Source of the DNA: Streptomyces hygroscopicus
GTDB taxonomy: Bacteria; Actinomycetota; Actinomycetes; Streptomycetales; Streptomycetaceae
Direction of reading: 5' to 3'
Length of the DNA: 64,000 nt
Assembly (NCBI RefSeq): GCF_026168105.1
Contig: NZ_LBMW01000008.1
Location: 124,001-188,000 of the forward strand
Position numbers and translations under genes: made by a program
The notes under the pieces: generated by a model
Seen by the model: the letters and a program-made list of their open reading frames with translations, nothing else
Told to the model about the DNA's origin: nothing
Database searches by the model: none
In this document: in pieces, positions 49,461-61,899 of the stretch
How the letters are laid out: each line of letters begins with the position of its first letter
How positions within the stretch are numbered: position 1 is the stretch's first letter

Positions 49461-50503
49461 GCACCCACGTCGAGCGCCCGAAGGGCACCGGACAGACTCC
49501 TTCGCGCAGAGGGCTCGCGGGCGGCGGCCTGCCCGGGGCCGAGGCACCCGCCAACGCGCGAACGAGCCCCGCACGCATTCACCCACCGAGTGACGACGCG
49601 CACGCTCACACCGAAACGGCCCCGCCGACGCGTCCCGCGCAGTCAGCCCCGGCGGCGCGTCCCGCGCAGTCAGCCCCGGCGGCGCGTCCCGTGCAGGTGC
49701 CTTCGGCGGCGCGTCCAGCGCGTACCGACTCGTCGATAGGCTCCGCACTCCCCGCCGCTCCGGTGACCTGGTCCGCCGACCCCTACTCCGACGCCCTGCG
49801 CGCCGGGCGTGGGCCGCTGTTCCTGCGACGGGCGGACGGGTGGCTGCTGCCCCTGGAGGTGGAGCGGTGGTGTGCCCGCCCCGACTCCGTGGACCTCGAC
49901 GTCCTGGCGCGCTGCGAGGGTGCCGTGCTGGACGTGGGATGCGGGCCGGGGCGACTGGTCGCGGAGCTCGCCGCGCGGGGCCGTACCGCACTCGGCGTCG
50001 ACGTCAGTGAGGCCGCCGTCGCGCACACCGCGCGGCTCGGAGGCATGGCCGTGCGGCGCTCCGTCTTCGAGCCGCTTCCCGGCGAGGGCCGGTGGGGCAC
50101 CGCCCTGCTTCTCGACGGGAACCTCGGCATCGGGGGCGACCCGGGCGTGCTGCTCGACCGTATGGCGCAACTCCTTCTGCCGGGCGGCCTGTTGATCGCC
50201 GAGACCGTTCCGCTGGACGTGGACGAGCGCGCCAGTGTTCACCTCGTCCCGGCCACCGGCACCCAGGGGAACGGGGCGGGCGCCCCGTTCCCCTGGGCCC
50301 GGCTCGGCACCCCGGCGCTGCTCCGGTACGCCCGCCCCCCGGTCTGGCGGGTGGAGGGTCAGTGGACGGCCGGCGGCCGCTGCTTCGCCGCCCTGCGCAG
50401 CCGTAGCACCAGGAGCAGCGCCGAGCCGCCGAACAGGAACGCCGTGATCAGCAGCCAACGGGCCAGGAAGCCGTCGGGCGACAGCCCGGTCAGCAACCGG
50501 TAG
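49457..50503 (+). CDS. Class I SAM-dependent methyltransferase
   Basis: A 348-residue protein. About 95 N-terminal residues are Pro/Ala-rich with a 9-residue repeat (RPAQSAPAA). The catalytic domain has VLDVGCGPGRLVAELAARG around residue 155 and GVDVSEAAVAHT. The last 48 codons (after FAALRSR) overlap the 3' end of the opposing membrane protein gene, and that part is basic and low in structure. The acceptor is unknown; the context suggests a sugar or lipid-linked glycan. Coupled to the TIGR04282 gene by ATGA. Confidence 0.83.
   Translation: MSTHVERPKGTGQTPSRRGLAGGGLPGAEAPANARTSPARIHPPSDDAHAHTETAPPTRPAQSAPAARPAQSAPAARPVQVPSAARPARTDSSIGSALPAAPVTWSADPYSDALRAGRGPLFLRRADGWLLPLEVERWCARPDSVDLDVLARCEGAVLDVGCGPGRLVAELAARGRTALGVDVSEAAVAHTARLGGMAVRRSVFEPLPGEGRWGTALLLDGNLGIGGDPGVLLDRMAQLLLPGGLLIAETVPLDVDERASVHLVPATGTQGNGAGAPFPWARLGTPALLRYARPPVWRVEGQWTAGGRCFAALRSRSTRSSAEPPNRNAVISSQRARKPSGDSPVSNR
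49631..49711. repeat. 27-bp tandem repeat in the methyltransferase head
   Basis: Two perfect 27-bp copies (49631-49657, 49658-49684) and a diverged third encode RPAQSAPAA repeats. Confidence 0.92.
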
Positions 50504-50829
50504 CGCCCCGCCGCCCGGCCGCTGATCAGCGGGAACCAGACGAGCAGGAGCAGCCCGGAGAGGGCGGCCGGTACGCGGACGTACGGAATCCACGCCCGGC
50601 GGTGGACCGCGCCGAGCGCCCCTGCGACCGTCCGGTCCGCCGCCGCGTACAGCGGTACGAGCACCAGGTCGTGCAGGACGGCAGCCCCCACGAACCACAG
50701 CCCCACCTTGAACCAGTCGCCGGCGAACAACCGCACACCCGCGTATCCCGCGAGGGCGAACGAGCAGGCGAGCAACAGCAGTTGGAGCGGGCTGCCGATG
50801 AGCCTCCGTGGAACGGCGAAACCACGCAT
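50359..50829 (-). CDS. Small multispanning membrane protein
   Basis: A 156-residue protein with four TM helices (LLLLACSFALAGYAGVRLF, VGLWFVGAAVLHDLVLVPLY, LSGLLLLVWFPLI and WLLITAFLFGGSALLLVL). No family was recognised. Its start codon overlaps the oxidoreductase stop (TGATG), so the two are coupled; it may be a membrane partner of that enzyme. The 3' 145 bp overlap the methyltransferase gene on the other strand. Confidence 0.8.
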   Translation of the reverse strand: MRGFAVPRRLIGSPLQLLLLACSFALAGYAGVRLFAGDWFKVGLWFVGAAVLHDLVLVPLYAAADRTVAGALGAVHRRAWIPYVRVPAALSGLLLLVWFPLISGRAAGRYRLLTGLSPDGFLARWLLITAFLFGGSALLLVLRLRRAAKQRPPAVH

Positions 50830-52058
50830 CACAGTTCTCCGAACGTCATCCGGGCCACCCACTTGGTGTTGAGCACACCGGGCGCCGCGGGCACGATGAC
50901 CCGGGCCGGGTAGCCGTGGTCGGGGGTGAGGTCCTCGCCGTTGGCGAACAGGGCGAGGAGCGAGCGCGGGTCCTCCACCTGGTTGGCGCGCAGGGCGGCC
51001 CGGCGGAAGGCGCCCTGCCGCTGGAGGGACTCCACGAGCACGTCGGTCGGGTCGTCGTACCCCACGAGCGCCGCGAGATGGCGCAGCCGCACCCCCCGCC
51101 ACCACTGGTCGGAGGTCGACCACCCCTCCACACAGGCGATGGGCAGCGCCGAGCTGTGCAGAGGCATGCGCAGCAGTTGGGCCCGGCTCAGCCGGACGGT
51201 GCCCGTGCGTCCGGAGACCACCAGCCGCCAGGCCTCCTCGTTCGTCTCACGCGCGTCGATCCCGGCGTACGCGGCCGTCTTGTTGATCTGGAAACCGCCG
51301 GGACCGCTGCCCGGATCGGTGCCGTGCGGGGCGAGGAGGGCGGTTCCGCGCAGGACGTCGGAGCTCTGCCCCGCCGTCGTACCGAACAGGAGCAATGAGG
51401 CGCCCCCGACCAGCCCGAACGCGCCCCGCCTCGACATGGTGGGATCGGCGGGGCGCGGGGAAACCAGCAGGGAGTCCTCGGCCTCCTCCGGTCGACGGCG
51501 CCGCAGTTGGCGTACAGCCTCGGGCATCTTCAGCACGGCGTGCGCGACGAACGCGGCGAAGAAGACCCAGGCGCCGTAGAAGTGCAGAGGGTAGAAGGAT
51601 CCGGGGAAGATGTAGTCGAGTTGGACGTTGAGCACCCCGGTCGTGAACTCGAAGAGACCCCCGCCGACCAGCAGGAGCAGCGAGATCCGCTCCAGCGCGT
51701 GGGTGAGCGAGCGGGCCGGTGGCAGCTCGAACAGCTTCGGCACGACCGACCACAACTTGGCCAGCAGGACAGGGATGAGGGTGATCCCGAGCGTGACGTG
51801 GACGCCCTGGGTGAGCCGGTACAGCCAGTGCGGCCCGGTCGGCCAGGGGAAGAGGTAGAACCCGAGCAGGCCCTTGTCGGGCGTCATGTCGTTCACCGGT
51901 GACAGGTTCGGGTTGTAGGCGGCGTACGACAGCAGCCCGGTCACGAACAGCACCGTGATGCCCGCGAGCAGTACGACGCCGAGCACCGAGGTGAACCGGG
52001 GGCCGCGCAGCGGGCTGCGCCAGAAGCCGGGCGAGGAGGGAAGTCTGTGGTCGCGCAT
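50829..52058 (-). CDS. Membrane-anchored molybdopterin oxidoreductase (sulfite-oxidase fold)
   Basis: A 409-residue fusion. About residues 1-195 hold four to five TM helices with spaced His residues (HWLYRLTQGVHVTLG, PLHFYGAWVFFAAFVAHAV) that look like a b-type haem module. A further hydrophobic stretch (RRGAFGLVGGASLLLFGTTAG) precedes a YedY/sulfite-oxidase domain (about 250-409) with SALPIACVEGWST, whose Cys ligates molybdenum. It could pass electrons between the membrane pool and an outer substrate. Divergent from the GT-C-like gene, both with leaderless-type promoters. Confidence 0.87.
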   Translation of the reverse strand: MRDHRLPSSPGFWRSPLRGPRFTSVLGVVLLAGITVLFVTGLLSYAAYNPNLSPVNDMTPDKGLLGFYLFPWPTGPHWLYRLTQGVHVTLGITLIPVLLAKLWSVVPKLFELPPARSLTHALERISLLLLVGGGLFEFTTGVLNVQLDYIFPGSFYPLHFYGAWVFFAAFVAHAVLKMPEAVRQLRRRRPEEAEDSLLVSPRPADPTMSRRGAFGLVGGASLLLFGTTAGQSSDVLRGTALLAPHGTDPGSGPGGFQINKTAAYAGIDARETNEEAWRLVVSGRTGTVRLSRAQLLRMPLHSSALPIACVEGWSTSDQWWRGVRLRHLAALVGYDDPTDVLVESLQRQGAFRRAALRANQVEDPRSLLALFANGEDLTPDHGYPARVIVPAAPGVLNTKWVARMTFGEL

Positions 52059-52064
52059 GGGTCG

Positions 52065-52070
52065 ACCGTA
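52065..52070 (-). promoter_or_regulatory. -10 box (TACGGT) of the oxidoreductase gene
   Basis: TACGGT on the minus strand with a 6-nt spacer to the ATG at 52058. Confidence 0.45.
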
Positions 52071-52159
52071 GGCCGGGTACGGCCGGCCGGCGGGTACGCG
52101 ACCCATGACGAAATGCTGACGTCCCGTCCGGGTGCGACCTCGTCGGCCGGCCTCCGGCC

Positions 52160-52165
52160 TAGCGT
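52160..52165 (+). promoter_or_regulatory. -10 box (TAGCGT) of the GT-C-like gene
   Basis: TAGCGT with an 8-nt spacer to the GTG at 52174. Confidence 0.55.
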
Positions 52166-52173
52166 GTCCCGGT

Positions 52174-53577
52174 GTGATCCGCTTCCCTCTCCGTGATCTG
52201 GCCGCTGCCCTGGTCGCCGTCCTGCTCGTCGTGGCGGCCGTGCTGATCGGCCGCCACATCCAGCACGCCCACGGCACGCTGTTCGTCCTCTGGCCCCCGC
52301 TGTTCGCCACCTGGGGCCCGCACCTCGGCCCGGGTACCCCGGCCGCCCTGGCGGTGGCGGTCGCCGTCGTCGGGTACGGCCCGGCCCTCTCCGCCCGGCT
52401 TTCCTGGCGCGCGCTGCTCGCGGCGGCCTGGGGCACGGCCCTGGCCTGGACGTGGTCCCTGGCACTGGTGGACGGCTGGCAGCGCGGTGTCGCCGGACGG
52501 CTGACCACCCGGGAGGAGTACCTCCGGGTGATCGGCCGCTTCCACGACATCCCCGCGGCCCTGAGGGACTTCACCCGCCACATCGTGGACGGCACACCCG
52601 CTCCCTGGCCCGCGCACGTGGCCGGCCACCCACCGGCGGCCACGCTCACCTTCGTGCTCCTCGACCGGATCGGGCTGCGCGGCGGGGGGTGGGCCGGCGC
52701 CTGGTGCATCACCGTCGGTACGACCGCGGCGGTCGCGGTGCTCGTCGCCGTACGGGCACTCGCCGACGAGACCCTCGCTCGCCGTGCCGCCCCGTTTCTC
52801 GTCCTGGCCCCCGCCGCCGTGTGGGTGGGCACGTCGGCCGACGGGTACTTCACGGCGGTGGCCGCCTGGTCGGTGGCCCTGCTCGCGCTCGCCCTGACGG
52901 GGCGCCGGCCGCTCGTTTTGGCCTTCGCCTCCGGTCTGCTGTTCGGCCTGACCTGCTACCTCTCCTACGGCCTCACCCTGTTCGCGCTGATCGGGGCGGC
53001 AGCACTGGTACTCGCGCGAAGCCGCGGCGCCCGACCGCCCTGGCGCGCACTGCCCGCCGGGCTGGCCGGGCTCGCCGTCGTGCCGCTCGCGTTCACCCTC
53101 GGCGGGTTCGACTGGTGGGAGGCCTACCACCTGCTGGTCAGACGCTATTACCAGGGCATCGGCGGAATCCGCCCGTACGGCTACTGGGTATGGGCGAACC
53201 TCGCCTGCACGGTGCTCATCACGGGCCTCGCGACGGCGGCCGGCCTGCGACACGCCGTCGCCGCGCTGGTCCGCAGCCGGGGGGTGGGCGCTGTGACGCG
53301 GGGACCGGACACGCCGGGAAGGCCCGAGGGTGAGCCGGGCACCGTGGGCCGGTCCCGCGCCGAAACCCGTCTCTCCCTGCTCGTCCTCGCCGCCCTGCTC
53401 GCCGTACTCGTGGCCGACCTGTCGGGCATGAGCAAGGCGGAAACGGAGCGCATCTGGCTGCCGTTCGCCCTGTGGCTGCTGCCGGCCTGCGCGTTCCTCA
53501 CCCACCGCCGGAGCTGGCTCGCGGCCCAGGCGGTGCTCGCCCTTCTCCTCAACCATCTGCTCATGACCGGCTGGTGA
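52174..53577 (+). CDS. Multispanning GT-C-like membrane protein
   Basis: A 467-residue protein with 10 or more TM helices. After two helices and a third ending in WGTALAWTWSLALVDG, the loop TRHIVDGTPAPWPAHVAGHPPAATLTFVLLDRIGL resembles the first outer loop of GT-C polyprenyl-linked glycosyltransferases (mannosyltransferase-like). No exact family was recognised. Its place beside the GT2 and methyltransferase genes supports a role in transferring a lipid-linked sugar outside the membrane. GTG start, probably leaderless. Confidence 0.75.
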   Translation: MIRFPLRDLAAALVAVLLVVAAVLIGRHIQHAHGTLFVLWPPLFATWGPHLGPGTPAALAVAVAVVGYGPALSARLSWRALLAAAWGTALAWTWSLALVDGWQRGVAGRLTTREEYLRVIGRFHDIPAALRDFTRHIVDGTPAPWPAHVAGHPPAATLTFVLLDRIGLRGGGWAGAWCITVGTTAAVAVLVAVRALADETLARRAAPFLVLAPAAVWVGTSADGYFTAVAAWSVALLALALTGRRPLVLAFASGLLFGLTCYLSYGLTLFALIGAAALVLARSRGARPPWRALPAGLAGLAVVPLAFTLGGFDWWEAYHLLVRRYYQGIGGIRPYGYWVWANLACTVLITGLATAAGLRHAVAALVRSRGVGAVTRGPDTPGRPEGEPGTVGRSRAETRLSLLVLAALLAVLVADLSGMSKAETERIWLPFALWLLPACAFLTHRRSWLAAQAVLALLLNHLLMTGW

Positions 53578-53591
53578 GCCGCGCACGGGTG

Positions 53592-53995
53592 TCACGGGCA
53601 TCCGGCAGGCAGCGTGTCCGCGAGTCTCGCCGCGAACTCCTCCGGGCGCTGCACGGCTCCGACGTGCCCGCCGGGGAACTCGGCGAAGCCCGCGCCGGGC
53701 AGCTGGGCCGCCGATGAGGCGGTCCGGTGCAGGAGATGGCCGCGGGAACCCGTGCCCACGGCCAGGGTGAGCCGTGCGGACACGGACTTCAGGGCAGCCG
53801 TCCCTTCCACGTGCTGCTCCCCGACGGGCAGGCCCAGGCGCCCATGGGCGAGTCCGAGGGGGGCGTACGTGACGCCCGTGAAGCGGTCGGCGAGGTGTGC
53901 CGTCATCCGGTCGAGCGCCATGGGGTGCCCGGCCCCGCCGGGGATGACGAGGAGCACGGGCCCTGGCCGCACACGTCGTGGTGGAGGTCAGTCAT
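53592..53995 (-). pseudogene. Decayed alpha/beta hydrolase
   Basis: The natural start, ATG at 53995, overlaps the tetR stop (ATGACTGA), but that frame leaves the hydrolase frame within about 8 codons. The hydrolase frame resumes near 53972 with VLLVIPGGAGHPMALDRMTAHLADRFTGVTYAPLG. It then jumps to the family C terminus (GTGSRGHLLHRTASSAAQLPGAGFAEFPGGHVG), so the middle, including the GxSxG nucleophile, is missing. About 125 residues remain of a usual 270-290. A short functional protein is unlikely. Confidence 0.72.
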
Positions 53996-54575
53996 GGTCC
54001 TTCTCCTCCTCGCGGGGCCAGTGCCTCAGCGTCAAATGCAGGGCGTCGACGGCCTTCTCCCAGGACGCCTGGACGTCCCTGGGTGCACCGAAGCCGCCGG
54101 TGGCCTCGAGGGCGCAATAGCCGTGGAAGGTGCTGCGCAGCAGCCGGACCGCGTCGGTGCGGTCGGGCTCCTGCAGGCCGTAGGCGCGGAGCATGCCGTA
54201 GGTGATCTCGGCGGTGCGGCGCAGGGCGCGGGACTCGGCTGCCAGGGACTGGTCGATGCGGATCTGGGTGGCCGCGTACCGCCCCGGGTACCGGAGCGCG
54301 AACTCCCGGTAGGCGCCCGCGAACGCGGCCAGCGCGTCCTTGCCGGCGCGTCCGGCCACCGCCGCCGCGATGCGGTCGATCATCTCCTCGCCCGCCAGCA
54401 GGGCCATCCGCGTGCGCAGGTCCTGCACGCCCCTGAGGTGCGAGTACAGGCTCGCGTCCTTCACGCCGAAGCGGCGGGCCAGGGCGGAGACGGTGACGTT
54501 CTCGAAGCCGACCTCGTCCGCGAGGTCGGCTGCCCCCGCGACGAGTCGGGCGGTCGTGAGTCCGGCACGGGCCAT
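53988..54575 (-). CDS. TetR-family transcriptional regulator
   Basis: A 195-residue repressor. The N-terminal HTH (about residues 8-50) has LVAGAADLADEVGFENVTVSALARRFGVKDASLYSHL; the C-terminal domain resembles TetR_C_33-type WHG proteins (YRYPGRYAATQI-like region). It overlaps the hydrolase remnant by 8 nt. A perfect operator-like palindrome lies 29 bp upstream, consistent with autoregulation. GGAG precedes the ATG. Confidence 0.88.
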   Translation of the reverse strand: MARAGLTTARLVAGAADLADEVGFENVTVSALARRFGVKDASLYSHLRGVQDLRTRMALLAGEEMIDRIAAAVAGRAGKDALAAFAGAYREFALRYPGRYAATQIRIDQSLAAESRALRRTAEITYGMLRAYGLQEPDRTDAVRLLRSTFHGYCALEATGGFGAPRDVQASWEKAVDALHLTLRHWPREEEKDHD

Positions 54576-54603
54576 GTGACCAACTCCTGCATACTGGCTT
54601 CCC

Positions 54604-54617
54604 TAGGGTAAACCCTA
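54604..54617. promoter_or_regulatory. Probable TetR operator
   Basis: TAGGGT-AA-ACCCTA, a perfect 6-2-6 palindrome between tetR and the divergent MFS gene, 29 bp upstream of the tetR start. Confidence 0.7.
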
Positions 54618-54806
54618 ATGGATCTAGGAACACCCGTGTATCCAGGGACTCCTCCATGCAGTCGCCCGGGTATTCAGGGACGCCCGGGCCGCGCGCGCTG
54701 CCCTGCGGCGGAAAAGCGCGCGACCGCCGGGGACAGTCCGTCGTACGGTGGTACGTCTTGATCGTTCATCGGTTCCGGGGGGCACCGGGGCAAGAGGGAG
54801 CGGCAC

Positions 54807-56039
54807 GTGGGGGAGACGCGATCGCGGGGCCGGAACCGGGACTTCGGCATCTTCTGGGCCGCACAGACCCTCTCGGTTCTCGGAGACGCCTTCGCCCTGA
54901 TCGCGTTGCCGCTGCTGGTGCTGCAGGCGACCGGGTCCGTGGCGCGGATGGGCCTGCTGACGGCGGCCGGAGGGGCGGCCTCGGTGCTGGCCGGGTTGTT
55001 CGCCGGCGTGTTGGTGGACCGGGCGGACCGCAGGAAGCTGCTGATCGCCTGTGACCTGGTGAGGATGGTGCTCTACGGGCTGATTCCGCTGGTGTGGCTC
55101 GCCGGACCGCGGATCTGGCTGCTGTACGCGGTGCTTCCCGTGTGCGAGGCCGTCGGCATGGTGTTCGCGGTCGCGTACGTCACCGCCGTGCGCGGCCTGG
55201 TCGACGGGGAGCGGATCACCGCCGCCAACGGACGGCTCAACGCGACCGCCGCCGCGGCCGGAGTGGCCGGACCGCTGTGCGCAGGCGTCGTGGCGGCCTG
55301 GGCGGGACCGGCCGCTGCCGTCGCGGTGGACGCGGCGAGCTTCGGAGTGTCGGCACTCTGCCTGGGCCTCGTACGGTTCGGGCGGGCCACGCCGCCCGAA
55401 CCGGCGGCGGCGCCGCAGGGACTGTGGCGGGACCTGCTCGCCGGGGCGTCCTTTCTGCGGCGCCACCCGGTGCTGCGCTTTCTGACGCTGCTGCTCACGC
55501 TGTTCAGCTTTCTCGAGCTGGGCCTGAACGACCTGCTCATCTACCACGTGAAGCACGACCTGGGGCAGAGCGACGGCACGGTCGGTACCGTCCTCGCGGT
55601 CGGCGCGCTCGGCACGATCACCGGCGCGCTGCTGGTGGACCGGGTACGCCGCGGGCTCGGGTTCGGCCCCACCTGGATCGGTGCGGTGGCCGTCTGCGGC
55701 TGCGCCCTGGGAACCATCGGCTGGGCCCGCGACGTACCGGCCGTCGCCCTCCTGACCGCGGCGTTCCTGGGCGGTGTCAGCATCGCGGGCACCTGCTCCA
55801 TGTCCCTGCGCCAGCAGGTGACCCCCGAGCATCTGCTGGGCCGGGTCACCTCCGCGTTCTGGACCATCCACTACGCGGCGGCTCCGGTCGGCGCGGCCGT
55901 GGTGACCTGGGCGGCCCAGCACCACGGCACGGCATCGGTGGGCGCCGTGGCCGGCGTCTGCTGCGTCGGCGTGGCGGCACTGGCCCTGTTCACCCCGGTC
56001 CGCACCCGCCACCCCGAAGCGGCCGCCGACGCGGCCTGA
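54807..56039 (+). CDS. MFS transporter (enterobactin-exporter-like)
   Basis: A 410-residue major facilitator with about 12 TM helices, of the EntS/MFS_3 type: RDFGIFWAAQTLSVLGDAFALIALPLLVLQATGS at the start, and GVLVDRADRRKLLIACDLVRMVLYG as the loop 2-3 motif. The GTG start follows GAGGGAG. It is divergent from tetR by 231 bp; the operator is closer to tetR, so control of this gene is possible but not certain. The substrate is unknown. Confidence 0.86.
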   Translation: MGETRSRGRNRDFGIFWAAQTLSVLGDAFALIALPLLVLQATGSVARMGLLTAAGGAASVLAGLFAGVLVDRADRRKLLIACDLVRMVLYGLIPLVWLAGPRIWLLYAVLPVCEAVGMVFAVAYVTAVRGLVDGERITAANGRLNATAAAAGVAGPLCAGVVAAWAGPAAAVAVDAASFGVSALCLGLVRFGRATPPEPAAAPQGLWRDLLAGASFLRRHPVLRFLTLLLTLFSFLELGLNDLLIYHVKHDLGQSDGTVGTVLAVGALGTITGALLVDRVRRGLGFGPTWIGAVAVCGCALGTIGWARDVPAVALLTAAFLGGVSIAGTCSMSLRQQVTPEHLLGRVTSAFWTIHYAAAPVGAAVVTWAAQHHGTASVGAVAGVCCVGVAALALFTPVRTRHPEAAADAA

Positions 56040-56045
56040 ACGGCC

Positions 56046-56071
56046 CTTCGGTGGTGGTCCGTTCACCGAGG
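56046..56071. terminator. Weak bidirectional hairpin between MFS and lacZ genes
   Basis: An 8-bp stem (56046-56053 with 56064-56071, one G-T pair) with a 10-nt loop sits between the convergent stops. Confidence 0.4.
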
Positions 56072-60353
<4,282 letters not shown>

Positions 60354-60519
60354 AGGACCCCTCCCGCTGACGACCGCCGGTTCCGGGTGCACGGCCGGGG
60401 GTCCGGGGGCTGTCCCCCGGGAAGGCGCAGCACCGGCACGTCCTCGATCCCCTCCGGGCCCCGGCGAGGCCCAGTGCCTCGGCGCGGCGTCAGGCTATGG
60501 CGCCGCAGAGGCTTTCTAC

Positions 60520-60539
60520 AAGGGGTTAGGAAAGGGGTT
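60520..60539. promoter_or_regulatory. Direct repeat AAGGGGTT upstream of the ROK gene
   Basis: AAGGGGTT at 60520-60527 and 60532-60539, 12 bp apart, in the only A/T-richer part of the 234-bp gap before the ROK start. Candidate promoter or operator for the rok-lacZ operon. Confidence 0.35.
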
Positions 60540-60843
60540 TTATGAAGTACGGCCACGTCGGCACGGCTGTACGGCTGTACGGTCGGGTCAGCCGCCGAGC
60601 ACGTCCCGGACGAACGTGTTCCGATACGTCTCGGTGAAGTGCAGCGCCACGGTGTCCCGGCCATGGGCGGGCCTCGGCCGCTGCTGGGGTGAACTCCGCC
60701 CGGAAGTGCGGAAGCCGCTCGCTGCTCGACCTCGAAGTCCGGCTCCAGGTCGAGGGTGAGGGCGGTGAGACAGGTCCACCTCGCCCCGCGTTGCGGCCTC
60801 CGCGATCAGGCCCTCCAGCAGGGCCTCGAACACGCCGACGTCA

Positions 60844-60959
60844 CGCCACTGGCGAAGCGGTTGGAGACGGTCGACCAGGGCCGAACTCCTGCGGCATGTC
60901 CCGCCACTGGCGAAGCGGTTGGAGACGGTCGACCAGGGCCGAACTCCTGGGGCATGTCC
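60844..60959. repeat. 58-bp tandem duplication in the transposase remnant
   Basis: 60844-60901 and 60902-60959 are near-identical, bounded by CGCCACTG, which occurs a third time at 60960. The length is not a multiple of three, so it shifts the frame. Confidence 0.93.
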
Positions 60960-61027
60960 CGCCACTGCCCGCCGGTCTTGAACCGCCAGATCACGCCCTC
61001 GAACTGCTGCCGCAGGCGTTCGGGGTA

Positions 61028-61061
61028 CGGGCCGTACCTGCCGATCGGCAGGTACGGCCCG
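61028..61061. repeat. 34-bp perfect palindrome
   Basis: 17-bp arms with no spacer, centred at GATC (61043-61046). It coincides with the PYLPIGRYGP-like segment of the transposase remnant. Confidence 0.95.
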
Positions 61062-61153
61062 ATGAACTCCCGGGTCCGTCATGCCCGTGGCCCCTCTCCT
61101 GCCTGTCCTTTGGCCGCCGGCTGCCGTGATCGTGCGCGTCGCACCCGAGCCGG

Positions 61154-61159
61154 TAGCGT
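61154..61159 (+). promoter_or_regulatory. -10 box (TAGCGT) before the flavin-binding protein gene
   Basis: TAGCGT with a 7-nt spacer to the ATG at 61167; no ribosome site. Confidence 0.6.
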
Positions 61160-61166
61160 TCCCTCC

Positions 61167-61841
61167 ATGACCGAGCCCCCGCTTCCCTCCGTCCTGCCGC
61201 AGACCGACCTCACCCGGCACCGCCGCCTGCGCGGCCAGGGCAGCCTCGAGCGGGCCGATCTCGACGCGATCCTCGACGCGGGGTTCGTCTGCCACCTCGG
61301 CGTGATCGTCGAGGGGCGGCCCCTGGTGGTGCCCACGGCGTACGGGCGCGACGAACGGCAGCTGTACGTGCACGGCTCCGTGGCCAGCCGGAGCCTCGCG
61401 GGCGGGGGCCCCGTGTGCGTCACCGTCACGCACGTCGACGGGCTCGTCCTCGCGCGCTCGGTGTTCGAGCACGGCGTGAACTACCGCAGCGCGATCATTC
61501 ACGGCGCCGCCCGCAGGGTCACCGACCCGGAGGAGAAGCTCGAGGGGCTGCGCCGGCTCACCGAACACGCGACGCCGGGCCAGTGGTCCTACGCCCGCCG
61601 GCCCAGCCGCAGGGAACTGGCCGCCACCACCCTGCTCGCCCTGTCCCTCGAAGAGGCCTCGGTCAAGATCCGCACGGGCGCCCCCGACGACGGCGACGGG
61701 CCCGACGCCGAGCTGGGGGTGTGGGCCGGGACCCTGCCGCTCAGCGCGACCTGGGGCGTCCCCGAGCCCGACCCCCTGCTGCCGCCGGACATACGCCCGC
61801 CCGAGCACATCGCGCGCCGTGCGGGGACCCGGCACGGCTGA
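61167..61841 (+). CDS. Pyridoxamine 5'-phosphate oxidase-fold flavoprotein
   Basis: A 224-residue split-barrel protein of the nitroimidazole-resistance/PPOX type: GFVCHLGVIVEGRPLVVPTAYGRDERQLYVHGSVAS near the N terminus, and LARSVFEHGVNYRSAIIHGAARRVTDPEEKLEGLRRL. The barrel binds FMN (or F420 or haem in some branches). Family members reduce small molecules; the substrate is unknown. The radical-SAM-like gene follows by 58 bp on the same strand and may be cotranscribed. Confidence 0.87.
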   Translation: MTEPPLPSVLPQTDLTRHRRLRGQGSLERADLDAILDAGFVCHLGVIVEGRPLVVPTAYGRDERQLYVHGSVASRSLAGGGPVCVTVTHVDGLVLARSVFEHGVNYRSAIIHGAARRVTDPEEKLEGLRRLTEHATPGQWSYARRPSRRELAATTLLALSLEEASVKIRTGAPDDGDGPDAELGVWAGTLPLSATWGVPEPDPLLPPDIRPPEHIARRAGTRHG

Positions 61842-61899
61842 CGTGAGGACGGGGGCATACCGTGAGGAGTCGAACGCCTGAGCCGGGAGGAGAGACGGG

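Larger units (their letters stand above)
60588..61085 (-). pseudogene. Remnant of an IS5-type transposase
   Basis: Minus-strand pieces in shifting frames match the N-terminal part of IS5-family transposases: a PYLPIGRYGP-like start (61028-61061), GVIWRFKTGGQWRDMPQEFG, WSTVSNRF, then FEALLEGLIAEAATRGEVDLS. A 58-bp duplication breaks the frame and the DDE catalytic region is absent. Downstream pieces (HFTETYRNTFVRDVLGG) belong to some other lost gene. Confidence 0.75.
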
